Positions 23,727 to 35,479 of a DNA stretch of 64,000 nucleotides are shown here, piece by piece. Numbering within the stretch: the first letter of the stretch is position 1; every line of letters begins with the position of its first letter. This DNA is from Mortierella sp. BCC40632. Taxonomy: Eukaryota; Mortierellomycota; Mortierellomycetes; Mortierellales; Mortierellaceae. The stretch lies in the NCBI GenBank assembly GCA_011634665.1, contig WAEK01000010.1, positions 2,038,501-2,102,500 on the forward strand, in the 5' to 3' direction. The notes below the pieces were generated by a model. The model was not told the DNA's origin. It saw only the letters and a program-made list of their open reading frames with translations, and did not search any database. A program made the translations under genes and the position numbers.

Positions 23727-26111
23727 TTAAAGCAAAAAAGCCGAAGCAAAGGCTGGGACAGGGTTACCAGTGACTTCAGGCAAGCTGAATCCAACACCCG
23801 ACAACTCCTCGGCATTTCCTGCAATGTCAACATGCGAGTAAGCAATCTGGTCCTTTGCGTCCTTGTCAAGGCCATACTGGTCCAGACCCGAGGCAATGTT
23901 CATAAAGGCCATGGGGTACTGGTGTCCACGGGCCGTCTGGGTCGAGGCCTTGTCATTGGCTTGGACAACATCCTCTGCAGCAGATCCAGGCATAACGTAG
24001 GCATAATCCTCACGACGAAGAGTGGAGACCTCGAAGGGATCACCCATGACGTGACCTCCATCCTGGACACGCTGGCTGACCTTGGCCTTTCTGGCAGGAC
24101 CGTTGTCGAGAATGATTCCATAGGGACCATAGGCACGGATAGCATGGCCTGATTAATGGAGAGAGGAAGAGAAGAAGGATACAGACAAGGCAAATGTTAG
24201 ATTTGAAGGGACCTTCAAAGGAACGCTTCCAAAAATCACTTGCTCACTCGACAAGCCCAGCAGAAACAAAGTATTACCAGTCAAGGTAGCGACAGTGAAG
24301 AGACGCGAAGGGATGTGGAGACCACCCTCACGCTCAGCCAAGACACGCTCCTTGCTCTCGCAGAGGAGATCGGTCATGACCATACGGCCCTCGGCGTCAG
24401 TGTTACCAACGAGAACTATGTAACGCAAGAAGAGAGATCCAGATCCAGGGTAGGAGGGAAAATGGAAAAATGAAGAGGCATTTTTAGTCCCAAAGTTCGT
24501 TCTCACGAATAAATAACCCAATCTCCGTTTCAAAACAAACAAACAAAACAGAGCAGCAGTAGCAGCAAGAAAAGAAGGTACATACCGCGCTTGCCTGCAC
24601 GAGAGTAAATCACTTCGTCACTGACATAGGCATTGGAGCCAACCGAGTTACGGACAAGACCCAAGATGGCCGTGACATTCAAATGTTTGGGCTTGAGCTC
24701 GGCAATCGTAGCCATGAAACCCGCCACAGAGGCAGCGCCACATTTGTCGCGGGACATGCCTCGCATGACACCACCGGCCTTGATATCCGCTCCGCCAGTG
24801 TCATAGGTGACTCCCTTTCCGACAAAGTAAAGACTAAAAAAGGGGAGAACAATCCATTTTTTTTGTTGTTGTTTGTTTTCATTGTCAGCTCTCGATCGTC
24901 CGGTTCAACCAATCCTGCAGCAAACACACACGCAACAAAAGAGAGACGATAGCTCATTTCGGCAAAAATGGAATCGTTTTTTTCTTTTCTTTTCTTTTCT
25001 TTTCTTTTCTTTTCTTTTCTTTTCTTTTCTTTTCTTTTCTTTTCTTTTCTTTTACCTCTCCTTGACCTTGGAAATGTCGTCAGACCGGTACTCGAGCTTG
25101 ACGACACGGGGAACATGTCTTGCGACTAGAGAAAGAAAAGGACATTGGGTTTTGTTTGTGGCGCTGCGTGAGTATGGAGTGGGAGATTGATGCATTCATG
25201 AAAAGGAGACAGGACAAAAACCAGGGGGGAAACTTACCAGACAAAGAGCAGCGAGCAACAGCGTGCAGGAGAGGGTACTCCTTCTCGATCTCTTCAATAT
25301 CGCTGACGACAGTTACCTTGACTGCAGACTGTGCTCGGAAGTAATCCTCGACGTACTGCGTGAACTTGATAGGAGCCATGCGCTCGCAGTTGGGGCTACC
25401 CAGATCTAAAGAGACCATGCAAGATGACCGGTGTCAGCCCGTGCGAGTAACTCGTTTGTGGAATGTAACTCGAATCACCCCCCTTTCCAGTGTACCACTG
25501 ACAAAACGTAAAAAAAATTAAAAGTATAAGAAATTACCCTTGGCAACACGACGACCAAGCTCGACAGCATTCACAAAGGCAAGACGCTCCTCTGTCAAAC
25601 CAGCTCCAGAGGCAGCGATAACACCAATCTTCTGAACGGTGTAGTGATCCTTTCCGACCTTCTCATAGTGTTCGCGGACATCGATGGGATCAAAGCAAGC
25701 AGCCAAGGCACCCAGGAGAGAGACCTCGACATAGTGAGCATAGTCCTCATCTCCGCCCTGGATCTCGGTAGGAAAGTAGAAAAGAGGTGCAGTGGAACCA
25801 GCTTCGATGGCTCGCTTCATCGCCGCCTTGGTTGCCTCCTGGAACTTGCGGACATCGTCCGAGTCACCATAGAGGGAACCTGTGGGAGCGAGGACAAGAC
25901 GACCACCGGGGACAGTCTGGTCGGCAACGACTGTCAAGGCGGAGCCGAAGGACTTGTCAACAGCCTTGTAAGTGCTGAGGGCTGAGAAGGTAGAGCAGAG
26001 GTCGTCCGAGACGGTGGGGTAGACGGCAATGATGGCGTCAAACTGGTTCGAGTCGGATGCAGCCAGATCACCGGAAGCGGCGATGACGATGGGAGGCAGA
26101 GCGAGCGTCAT
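23727..26111 (-). CDS. Leucyl aminopeptidase, peptidase family M17
   Basis: Di-zinc aminopeptidase removing N-terminal residues from peptides, 539 aa. Minus-strand exons in order: 25538-26111, 25238-25405, 25056-25125, 24586-24833, 24278-24415, 23727-24148; all junctions GT-AG and in frame. The catalytic core is complete: VGKGVTYDTGGADIK (Lys and Asp ligands), MSRDKCGAA, and NTDAEGRMVM (Asp/Glu ligands and catalytic Arg). The N-terminal half is the variable M17 domain. No signal or mitochondrial presequence is seen, so a cytosolic location is inferred. The intron at 24834-25055 contains about fifteen TTTTC units. It starts 728 bp from the divergent GYF gene and converges with the C2-lipase. 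Confidence 0.94.
24981..25053 (+). repeat. (TTTTC)n pentanucleotide repeat in M17 aminopeptidase intron
   Basis: About fifteen tandem TTTTC units (GAAAA on the sense strand) abut the 5' splice site of an aminopeptidase intron. Confidence 0.9.
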
Positions 26112-26839
26112 TGGTTGAAAAAGGGTGAGATGGGGGTGAAGGAGGAGGAGGAGGAGGGAGGAGGAGGAGGAGGAGAGAAGAAGAGGAGGAGGAGAAGAAG
26201 AAAGAAGAAGAAGAAGAAGAAAGAAAGAAAGAAAAAAAGGAGAAGAAGAAGAAGAAAGAGGAAAAAGGGAAATGGAGATGATCGAATGGAGAAGAAAAAA
26301 AAAAAAAAAAAGCTAAAAGGATTAGCCTGGGGAGTCGGTCGCCCAGACCCACTCAAGGCAAGTTCCCACGAGCAACGAGAGAAAGAGAGTGACTGGGCTG
26401 GGAGAGTGGAGAGAGAGCACCAGCAGCACACGCGACTAGAGAGAGAGAGAGAGAGAGTATGTGTGTGTACGAGATAGAACCAAAGAGAAAAAGAGAGAGA
26501 ATGAAAAAAAATGAGAAGAGGACGTCACATGACAGATCGGCTTCATTCTCACTCTCTTACTCCCACTCTCTCTGGGGTCTCTCTCTGGGGTGACTGGTTG
26601 CCAATGGATAAAAAACGAACAAAACTCGACTTGCCACATCCCCCCCTTTTCCCATCCGGCATTCCATCGCAATCTGCATCGAATCCATCTGCGTTCTTCC
26701 CGCACGCCAGCATCCCGTAATCCTTGAGCTCTCTCGACCCTTTCTGCTTCCCTGCCTGCCAGACTTTACTCTTGCTCGATCCCGCATCGCTTGCTCCCAA
26801 CCTACTCTTTCTCTCACTTCCTCAACCCGCACACCAACC
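26112..26839. promoter_or_regulatory. Divergent promoter of M17 aminopeptidase and GYF gene, purine-rich
   Basis: The 728-bp spacer between two divergent starts. Positions 26112-26310 are almost pure purine on the plus strand (GGA/GAA units, then an A run), and (GA)n returns at about 26438-26457. The 200 bases before the GYF start are C/T-rich. No TATA box is obvious. Both genes must be served from this spacer. Confidence 0.55.
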
Positions 26840-28027
26840 ATGACTTCCAACACCATGAACTTTGGCCCTGAATGGATGCGCCGATTCCCTGCAAAATCGG
26901 CCCAGGCCCAGAATGATCTCCTCCCACGGGAACCATCGCCGCTCCAAGACTGGGGTCAACCTCCTCTGACGCCCATGTCTGGCTCGGGTGCGGCGGCTTC
27001 TTCCACTGGATCGGCCACAGGTGGTGGTGGTGCTGGTTCAGTGTCACAGCCTGTCTTCAGCTACTCATCCGTTGCAGCCAACAATGTCCGATCTGCAACG
27101 GGGCCTTCTTCCACGTCCTCGTCCTTGCTAGATAACCAGCTCGCGGATGCAATCCCTTCAACGGACACGTTGAATCCTTTCAAGTATTCAAAAGAATTCA
27201 TGCTTTCGCTCTTCAAGCCTGTCGGATTCCCCATCGAATTCGAACGCCATGAATATGCTACCAGCGAGGATGCTCTCCTACCAATGTCCTCTCAGCCCTT
27301 TTCTGATCATGAACTCAAGGTAGGTGTGGAAGGTGGTCGGTTGTTGTATTGAGGAGGAATACTCCTTGTTGTCTTTGTCTCTCTCTCTCTCTCTCTTTTT
27401 TTTTTTTGTCTGTATCTCTTTCTGTATTTCCTTTATTTCTCTTTTTTTTTTTCCTCTCTCTCCCCTTTGCCTCCTGCACGCATCCCGATGCCACCATTTG
27501 CTGACTATGTATGTGCGTGTCGTATTTGTGCGTGTCGGTCGTACTTTGTGCGTGTCGTCGAAATGCCGGTTGTTTCTCTGTCTCTCTCTGTGTAGATTCT
27601 CTCAGGAAACGTGAACAGTGAAGTCGCCCGTCGTGTCATCCAACCCAATGAAGGTGGTTCGCAGGAGCGAGAACGTGGTCAGGGTCAAAGACGAGAGAGT
27701 GTCTCCAACAGTGATCACCATGGCAAGGATCGCGACCACTCTGGGCGACACGATCGGTCGGATCGATCATCCCACTCGCGTGGCCATGACTCCAAGTACC
27801 AAGGATCGGGTTCGAGGACGAGGCGTACGTTTCTAGCTTGACTAGGCATCACATAGCTGTCTATCTCTCTATCTCTCTTTTTCTTTTTTTCTTTTTTTTT
27901 TTTCTTTTTCTTTCTTTCTCTCGGCTTCAGTGCCCTTTTTCCACTCTCCATTCTTTGTTTGTTTGTCTCTCTCTCTCTATGTTTCTCTCTCCTCTCTTTC
28001 TTCTTCTCCTCTCTCCTCTCTTTTATC

Positions 28028-28063
<36 letters not shown>

Positions 28064-29862
28064 CTCTCATCAATGGATACTTATCCCATTCTTTGTACTC
28101 TCTCTGGCTTTCTTCATTTCTACTGTATGTTCTTCTACCACATTCGGCATACAAACAAAAAACCAAAAAATAACCCCCTACGGACTCGCTTATAGATCTG
28201 AACAATGAGGATCGGAGCCACTCTTTCAAGCGATCCGAGCCAGCTCCTTCCCGTGAATTAGAAGATGGTCTGTGGAATTCGCCCGTTCGCAACACCGTTG
28301 GCTCTTTTGACTCCAACGGCGTCTTCCGTGTCATGCACGAAACAGGCGATTCTTCGGCCCTCTCCGCAGATCGCGGAACCTCTCCAGCCTCGGATCAAGC
28401 CCAAGCCCCCTCCAAGTCTGCAGGAGCAGGACCCGCCCCTTCCTCAGGAACCTCTCCAGCACCAACAGCCACCCCGGCCACTCTTCCAGAGCCGGAATCG
28501 AAAGATGCTTCCTCGACCGCCCCGATCCAGTCCTCCTCCTCCTCCTCCTCTTCGCCATCGTTGCCGCAGCAGCAGGAGGCCAATGCACCACCGGAAGCCG
28601 AGTCCGACAAGAGCATCTCTTCCTCGACGCATGGCGTCCTCAAAGAATTGGATGACGACACCTCGTTCTCGTTCTCTGGTGGCAACAACAAGGCTGGAGT
28701 ATCCTCTTCTTCGGACCTCAACAGTCTCCCGACCACCAGGGATGAGCCCGATTTTGCTCCGTTCAACTCCGCCTCGGCCCAGTTGTCTGCTTTTGGTGCT
28801 GCTGCCGCGGCCCCGGTCATGGAACCCCAGCCTCCCATGGAGTTGAGCAAATGGCTTTACCGTGATCCTGCGGGTAACATCCAGGGACCCTTCATGTCCG
28901 AGGAGATGCACGAGTGGTACAAAGGCGGCTTCTTCTCAATGGATCTGATGGTCAAGCGTGAACAAGATCCAGCCTTTGAACCTCTGGGTTCTTTGATCCG
29001 ACGCATTGGAACCGATGACAAGCCTTTCTTGCTTGCTGGTGCGATTCGTTTGGATACTCCCGTCGGTCGTCCAACCATCTCCTTGCCCCAAACACGTCAG
29101 TTCGGTCAGTCTGCTTGGGGAGGTTTGAGTGCTCCCTCGACTCCAAGTGCGTCTGGATTTGGAGTGGATCGATTGTTTATGCAGCAAGGTTCGCAGCAAC
29201 ACTCCTCTTCAGGCGATCTGTTTTCTGGTCCCATGCAGCAGCAACGATCCGAGTTTGGAGCAGGTCAGGCTCAGGACGCGAATGCGTCTACAGCCTTTTC
29301 TGGGTTTGACCAAAAGTGGAACTCGGGTGGGTTCTTTGGACCCTCCCGTGGCATGGACTCGAGCGTTGGTTGGGGTGGAGACGCTCTGGGTCGTTCGCCT
29401 CTTGGAGGCATGGGAGCTGTTCCCCAGAGTCCTTTAGGCGGGAACTACATGAATCAGCAACAACGATTCATGAACCAGCATATGGAGCGTCAACATCTCT
29501 TGCAGATGATCCAACATCAGGCTCAAATGCAACGTGCTGCTCACCACCAACAGTTTGTGAATGCGCAACAACAGTTTGGGTCGGATCCTCATGCGCTTGC
29601 TGCCCTGCTTTCTCAGCAACATTTCCAGATGCGTCAACAGCAACAACAGCTTCATCAAGGTTCATTCCATGGTCAGGGAGTTTCTACACCTGGAGGATCC
29701 ATGCTGCCTTGGGGTGCTACTGGAGGATTAGGTCAGCCTAGTAGTCCTTGGTCGAGCACAATCATCCAACCCAACACGGATAATTACTTTGATTTTAACA
29801 ATGGAGGTGCACAAACCCCGAACAGACAGGAACAATTGTTGCAGCAGCAACAACAACAACAG

Positions 29863-29893
<31 letters not shown>

Positions 29894-31667
29894 CGCCTCA
29901 GTCCATGTCCCAGCATGAACAGTCTTTGGATCAGGTCCAACAGGACCAGCAGCAGGACCATCCACCCTTCGAGTCGCAGCCACACATGCATGAGGGACAT
30001 GACGCTGCTCCTATCTTCGAGAGCGATGACTCTTTGAAGCCTATTGACGATAAGCTTCAGCAGATCACACTCGAGGAACAGTCGACCCCTGCAGAGACGG
30101 TAGAGAGTCATTTCGAGGCTGTGGCGACAGAGGAGATCCAGTCTGTCGATGACTATGCATTGGAATCAAAGGTTGAGGAGTTCTCCACTGAAACGATTGC
30201 TGCTGTTGATCAGACCGCTAAAGTGGTCGAGACCGAGACTGTCAAGGTGTATGAGAATGTGATGACTACTGAAGAAGAGGAGGAGGAGGAGGAGCAGACC
30301 TTTGAGGAGGAACAGGCTGATCGTGCTGTCGAGGAGGTTTATGAGTACTCCAACAACAACCAGGCCGATGAAGAGGATGAGACTGCCTTGCCTGCTCAAC
30401 CCACACCCGAGCCTCGTATTATCAAATCGGTCCCCGCCCCTTGGGCCAAGGCTACCAAGGCTGACGACAATGAAAAGAAGGGGCCTACTCTGCGTGAGAT
30501 TCAAGAGATGGAAGCCAAGCGTGCTGAGGAGATCCGTGTTGCGGAACGTCAGGCCCAGATGGCCACTGCTGCCACGAATGCCATGGACTTTGCCAAGGGT
30601 CTCGGTGCAGGAGGTTCTCCCTGGCAGACTTCCTCTGCTCCCAAGAAAAAGACTTTGCGTGAGATTCAACAGGAGGAGGAAGCAGCTCTGCAGCGATCTC
30701 GTTCCGCTCAGGCAAATGCTGCTACTATCGCTGCTACCGCATTGCCCTCGGTCTCGGCTACTTCAGCTTTGATGTCTTCGGGCTCGACCAGCGTTGGTTT
30801 GGCCGGTATTGTCGCTGCTGGTACTTCTGGAGCAAGCAGCAAACGCTATGCCGATACCATTGGACCTACCATTCTCTCTCTTTTTTTTTTTTTTTGTCTA
30901 GTTTTTTGTTTGTCGATTCTTTTGCTAACAACTTGTTTTTTTAAAAACTATAGCCCGCTCCTGTCCCTAACATGGGTGTTTGGGGATCCAGTGCTTCTGT
31001 GGCCGCTGTCGCTGCTAGACCCGCATTGGTGTCTCGTAGCTCATCCGTCGCTACTGCCAGCCCTGCCCAGTCGTCTTCCCCCTCAATGGCTGCCAAGGTA
31101 GTTGATACCAGCAGCTGGGTTGAGGTGGATAGCAAGCGTTCGTTGAAGGCCACTGCTGCTGCCGCCGCCGCCGTCACGGATCCATCTCCTACTGTTAGCC
31201 GTACTACATCCATGAGTCACTCGAATGTCACTGTCAAGGCGACTACATCCAGCTCGAGCGCCTACTCGGATGAGCCCCGTCCTCCCTCGGAGGACTTTAT
31301 GCGTTGGTGCCGTCAGGCACTCAAAGGACTCCAGGGAGTTGTGCTTGATGACTTTATCCAGATGTTGCTCTCTTTCCCTTTGAACCCCGACCCAATGACA
31401 GTCGAGATTATCCAAGACTCGATCTATGCCAATTCGCAATCGTTGGATGGTCGACGATTTGCGGATGAATTTGTGAAGCGACGCAAGGCTGATGCTCAGA
31501 CAAACGGAAGTGCCTCGGGTATTGGAGGAGGAGGATCTTCATCCTCGTTGGTGTCGTCTTCGTTGTCTTCTACCTTGGGTGGTGCTGGCCTTTCGGGACC
31601 TGCCTCAGGACATGATAGCTCGTTCAAGGTTGTTTCCAAGAAGAGCAAGAAGAAGAACGTTGCTTAA
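26840..31667 (+). CDS. GYF-domain protein (Smy2/GIGYF-like), large, polyQ
   Basis: GYF domains bind proline-rich ligands in mRNA decay, translational repression and ER-Golgi traffic. Exons 26840-27319, 27596-27824, 28196-30900 and 30954-31667 give 1375 aa. The GYF core is at about residues 453-510: KWLYRDPAGNIQGPF, MHEWYKGGFF, LMVKR, PLGSLI. The N-terminal conserved block is LNPFKYSKEFMLSLFKP. A polyQ run sits near residues 785-805, followed by an acidic stretch and Lys/Glu helices with two KKGPTLREIQEME-type repeats (second KKKTLREIQQEEE). The C-terminus ends in KKSKKKNVA. The intron at 30901-30953 has a weak GTTTTT donor and makes the exon end in LSLFFFFCL, so this junction is doubtful. Confidence 0.9.
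29837..29893 (+). repeat. CAG/CAA repeat encoding polyglutamine
   Basis: Mixed CAG and CAA codons encode about 19 consecutive Gln in the GYF protein. The mixing suggests selection on the amino acid run and not a pure slippage product. Confidence 0.9.
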
Positions 31668-31728
31668 AAAAAAGGAGGGAGGAGAAAGAGAAAAGAAAAG
31701 AGATAGATTAGAGATCATGGAGCTTCGT

Positions 31729-31761
<33 letters not shown>

Positions 31762-32061
31762 AAGCTTCATCTTGCGAAGGATTCGTTTGCGTAAGATTCG
31801 CCTTGCGAAAGAATATGGATCTCTCTTCTTTTGTTTTCTTTATTTTGCATAAAGTATGGACTATGATGGGTAAAAAAAAAACTGTTGTTGGAGGAAGGGA
31901 GGGAGAAGGGACTTTTCAACCGACTCTGATGTAAACTACTGTGCGGGGTTCACAGTAAATGTGCATCCGCAGACCATGGGACCAACGAAAAAAAAAAAAA
32001 AAAAAAAAAAAGGTCAGTTGAGCTCAATAAGGCATCGACTGCTAGTCTCTTTGTGGGATGC
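31668..32061. other. Spacer between GYF gene and the accessory island
   Basis: 3' flank of the GYF gene with a 27-nt T run (31733-31760) and a 22-nt A run (31990-32011). No gene seen. It marks the left border of the island of broken and unknown genes. Confidence 0.5.
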
Positions 32062-32655
32062 CTACCGATGGTGGAATAAAAGACCTCGGTCTCGGCACTC
32101 TTTCTGTAGCACATCCAGATTGAACATGCTGCTGAACAGAGTATCACGACTTTCTCGAGTATTCTGAATCTGCTTGGCACTCGTGATGACCTTGCCTTCC
32201 TTATCGTACATGTCAAAGTGTCCTGGAAAAGAGCTTCCAAAGACCTCATAGATCCCCGTAGCATTAAGGTGAAGTGCGTGCGTGTCTGCCACCGAGATCT
32301 CGGGCACCAGCTTCCTGCAGTAGTTGTCATAGCCTGCAATCCTTAGAACTTGGTTCGCTATCATCACCATGGGAGCCATAATAGCAAAATGCTTGACAGG
32401 TGGTTTGGTCCGTCTTGTCATATTGCTCTCATCTTCCCCTTCGCCCTCAATAACAGCCCGTTTCGGGGCATAGGGTTGTGATTGATTGATCAGATGTGCT
32501 GCAACTGTGCATTCTTTCTCTGTAAAATCGGCTCCTGCATGTGCCGCTCTTTGGATGTCGTCCTTAGTAACCTTTTCGCGGACAAAGGGAGACTCGAGCA
32601 TGTCACATATTATCATCTCCGCTGAGCAAAAGAGAAGACGCGAGGAAAGGAGCAT
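32062..32655 (-). CDS. Unrecognised ORF, possible exon of a lineage-specific gene
   Basis: A 197-codon open frame that I do not recognise. An upstream pyrimidine-TTGCTCAG at about 32615-32622 looks like a splice acceptor, so the coding part may begin there, reading EMIICDMLESPFVREKV, and the ATG at 32655 may be artefactual. The body is soluble and mixed-charge, with segments PVKHFAIMAPMVMIANQVL and GIYEVFGSSFPGHFDMYDKE. It ends GLLFHHR and a stop, and that stop overlaps a GTAGGC donor-like site, so a 3' exon may exist. Composition and codon use look coding, and no frameshift is seen. It sits at the left end of the relic-rich island, 36 bp from the start of the divergent broken nuclease-like gene. 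Confidence 0.45.
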   Translation of the reverse strand: MLLSSRLLFCSAEMIICDMLESPFVREKVTKDDIQRAAHAGADFTEKECTVAAHLINQSQPYAPKRAVIEGEGEDESNMTRRTKPPVKHFAIMAPMVMIANQVLRIAGYDNYCRKLVPEISVADTHALHLNATGIYEVFGSSFPGHFDMYDKEGKVITSAKQIQNTRESRDTLFSSMFNLDVLQKECRDRGLLFHHR

Positions 32656-32691
32656 GTATTACTTCCCAACTTCCTTGATCGCTTCCATTTC

Positions 32692-34557
32692 ATGGATAAA
32701 GGCTCTGCGAACACAGCTTTTCTGAAGCTTATTCATTCAGCGGAGATTTGGAAAAGCCGGCGCGTCAAGCTTTGGCACATATTTGAACAGTTCCAGCTAA
32801 ACCGAGAAGAAATGTTTTGGACGCAGCGTTCTATTGAAGTCAGCACGAAAATCACTACCAGCCACGTAGCCATGGCCGCACAGAGGGTGGGAAGCAAGAA
32901 AGCGCAACTGGAGTATGAGCTTCAAGGAGCAAATCTGGTAACTCTCTCGGCACTAGATGAGCTGATCGATGATTCGGATGGCAGCGACAGCGATACTGAT
33001 ACTAGCCTAGGTAAAGGTTGTTTCCTCTTGTTCGTCTTGGGATCTATGGCGAGCAGCCTACACTAGAGGAGCAGTGCCCGAGGCACGTGCGCCTCACAGT
33101 ACTAACATTAGAGTTAGCTTCCTGTCTCTCAGGAAGCAGAATAAAATACCCAACGTCCCTGGGCCAAGTGGCCAGGCATGTCTTTTTCTCACCGATTCCT
33201 CTTTCCCTATTATGACCCCTTCTGATGCTTTATTATTACATGTCGAGGTGTTCCCTCGAGGTTAGCTCAATCATATCACACCTCTTCTTTCACTGGACCT
33301 TCTTGCTCGACAGCTGAGGTCTTGGGGGTTGATAGAACGACCGAAGACGCAGAGCATTCCTTCCGCACGTCCTCGGAAGCTTCGCCGTTCTATCCACTAA
33401 TTCAATTTGCGTTTAGAATGCTGAGCTACCACCGCTGCCTGAGAGATTTACGTCATCAAACTTTCGTGAGCTGTTCATGTATGCGAGGGATGAACTTGCA
33501 AGGGCAAGTAAACAGGCAGAGAGCAGTGGGCTTCGCAAAGTAGCCAAAAAGCAAGAGTTTACGGTGGACAAGAATTTACTGTAAGTCTGACGGTCTTTAT
33601 CTTTCTTGATCTGCTCTTTGAATGGAGACTTCACTAGTGTAACAATACCCTGACAACTCCGTGATGCTTTTCTGTAGAGTTGCGCTCTCTGGGATCGTAA
33701 ACACACTCTCGCCTTTGGCTCTCTGAACATTCACCATCGCGCCTAAATTAAGTCAGAATCCACACTGCCTGCTTTGTCGAGAAAAGATCCCATGATTACA
33801 CGTCTGCTGTCAGATCTGATCGAGGCACTCTGCCCAGACCTTGAGACAGATCCATATGCCGAGTGCTCAATGTAGGGTTTGCAAGGGAAAGTCTGGGAGC
33901 TACTCGCAAACATTGGCCAAGGTGGCCCGAAGACGAAAGATCGATCAGTTCCAACCAGCTAGCTTTACCATCAACTGAACACGTGTACGTGTCGCTCTGG
34001 GCATTTGTTCTTGGGACGCTGTTTGGTGGACAAGCCCTCCGCGCAATTCCGTAAGTTATCTTTCACAAGGTGTTGTAAATATGGCTACTAAGATTTTCAT
34101 GTCATATTAAGAAGATCAAGCTCATACATTAAATAGGGGAGAGTTGGCGTCGCCTGCAACGAAGAATGCCAGGATATTGCTTGAGGAAGAGTTCGGCCTT
34201 ACAACAAGATATGTCACTGGGAGGAAGGTGGATGTATCTGCCAGGATTTACTTGAACTTTTCTTGGGGTCAAGAAATCTGTGTCTACGAGTTCAAGTCCA
34301 GTACAGTCACCGACGATGCATGCGAGAAACAGTAACGGAAGGCCGTGCGACTGAATGGAGCTATTCTCATGGATCTTGAGCGTCAAGGAGTCGACATCAC
34401 AAAATATTATCCAATGATTGCAGAGGGCAATGGTCTAACTATCCATCTGTACACGTTGAGGCGGTTCGGCGATGTCCTTGGCGCTGGATATGCGATCAGA
34501 AGTCCTATATGGCTCCCTGCAGACCTGATTCAACTCAAGTTATTCCTGCTTTTGGAT
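32692..34557 (+). pseudogene. PD-(D/E)XK-like family protein, copy 1, broken by an in-frame stop
   Basis: Exon-like pieces in order: 32692-33011 (ends in an acidic DDSDGSDSDTD stretch, donor GTAAAG), about 33425-33580 (FRELFMYARDELARAS, donor GTAAGT), about 33810-34050 (LSDLIEALCPDLETDPY, then EHVYVSLWAFVLGTLFGG) and 34137-34557. The last piece reads GRKVDVSAR, then an EFK motif about 20 residues on: the spacing and hydrophobic setting of a PD-(D/E)XK nuclease core. A TAA at 34333-34335 interrupts it; the same frame continues with RKAVRLNGAILMDLE. The third piece also needs a frame change near 33870. The function is inferred from the signature only. Fungal Crinkler-type restriction-nuclease domains are one candidate family. 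Confidence 0.5.
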
Positions 34558-34559
34558 GT

Positions 34560-34710
34560 ATTCTCTATTTCATCTGATTTTGTTTTTTCCACTCTTATTT
34601 TCGTGGATTATACACGGTCCTTTGCATGGGGCTACTACGAAGGGAGGTGTTAATCCTCAATTAAGCAGCGAAAACTGAGGTCAAAAACAGGTGAAAAAGG
34701 GCAATATTTC
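34560..34710 (+). repeat. Intronic repeat unit 1
   Basis: A block of about 150 bp (TTCTCTATTTCATCTGATTT at the left) lies in the presumed intron just after the copy 1 donor at 34558. A diverged second unit in the same orientation lies at 34932-35085; the two share long words such as GCGAAGGGAGGTGTTAATC with few changes. Confidence 0.75.
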
Positions 34711-34931
34711 ATATCCTTGTTGCATTTGCAGTATGTTCATTTTCCGAGCGAAAGATTCATTGTTTGTTGCGAAAGGTGAAGAGGCAAATCATTAGAACCT
34801 CCTCTTTGCATATATTAAGCCCCCATTTGGGTCGCATGCATCGGAGGCTGACGTCGTTGCCGAATGGAAGGCAGTACTTTATTTGCTGCTGATGGACTCG
34901 GAAGTCTTTATGCGCAGGTAGGTCACATCGA

Positions 34932-35085
34932 TTATTCTCCATTTCAGATATTTTTGTTTTTTCCATTCTTATTTTCGAGGTCTATGCACGGTCCGCTGCA
35001 CGGGGTTACTGCGAAGGGAGGTGTTAATCTTCAAATATGCGGCGCAATCTGAGATCAAAAACATCTGAAATGGGGAATAGTTTGT
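34932..35085 (+). repeat. Intronic repeat unit 2
   Basis: Second unit of the 34560-34710 repeat, 372 bp downstream, inside the copy 2 intron (34918-35137). It starts with TTATTCTCCATTTCAGATAT and keeps the same order of blocks along its whole length. Confidence 0.75.
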
Positions 35086-35479
35086 AGAGAAATGGATGGG
35101 TAGAGTCGTAGAAGCTGATCATTCTCTCTTATTCCAGCGGTGAGTGTGTTCCCGAATCAACAAAGGCTGTCAAAGCTGTGCTAGATAAAGAGTACGACGG
35201 GGTTGGAACATTTGGACGAAAGGTGGATCTCCTCTTTCACGCACATGGACGAGAACTAGCCAACTTGGAGCTCAAAATGCCGAGGCTACGCAATCAGAAA
35301 TCGAGATTCAGCATCGCAGAAACATAATGCTGAACCGCGCCATCATGGAGAGTCAGCACAAGGCTAGCGAGCTTAAGTCGGCGCTCCTGCTCCTAGATTT
35401 TCAAGGTAATTATCGCACATTAAATACAACATGAAACTCGGCTGCCTTTGAGATTTAATAATAACATTGATTGACATGT

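Noticed and set aside
24981..25053. TTTTC array considered as a CRISPR-like or satellite array
   Set aside because: Simple pentanucleotide microsatellite without spacers, inside an intron.
26112..26350. Long Glu/Lys/Arg or Phe/Leu frames in the purine tract
   Set aside because: They are translations of simple repeat sequence, between two genes with clear starts.
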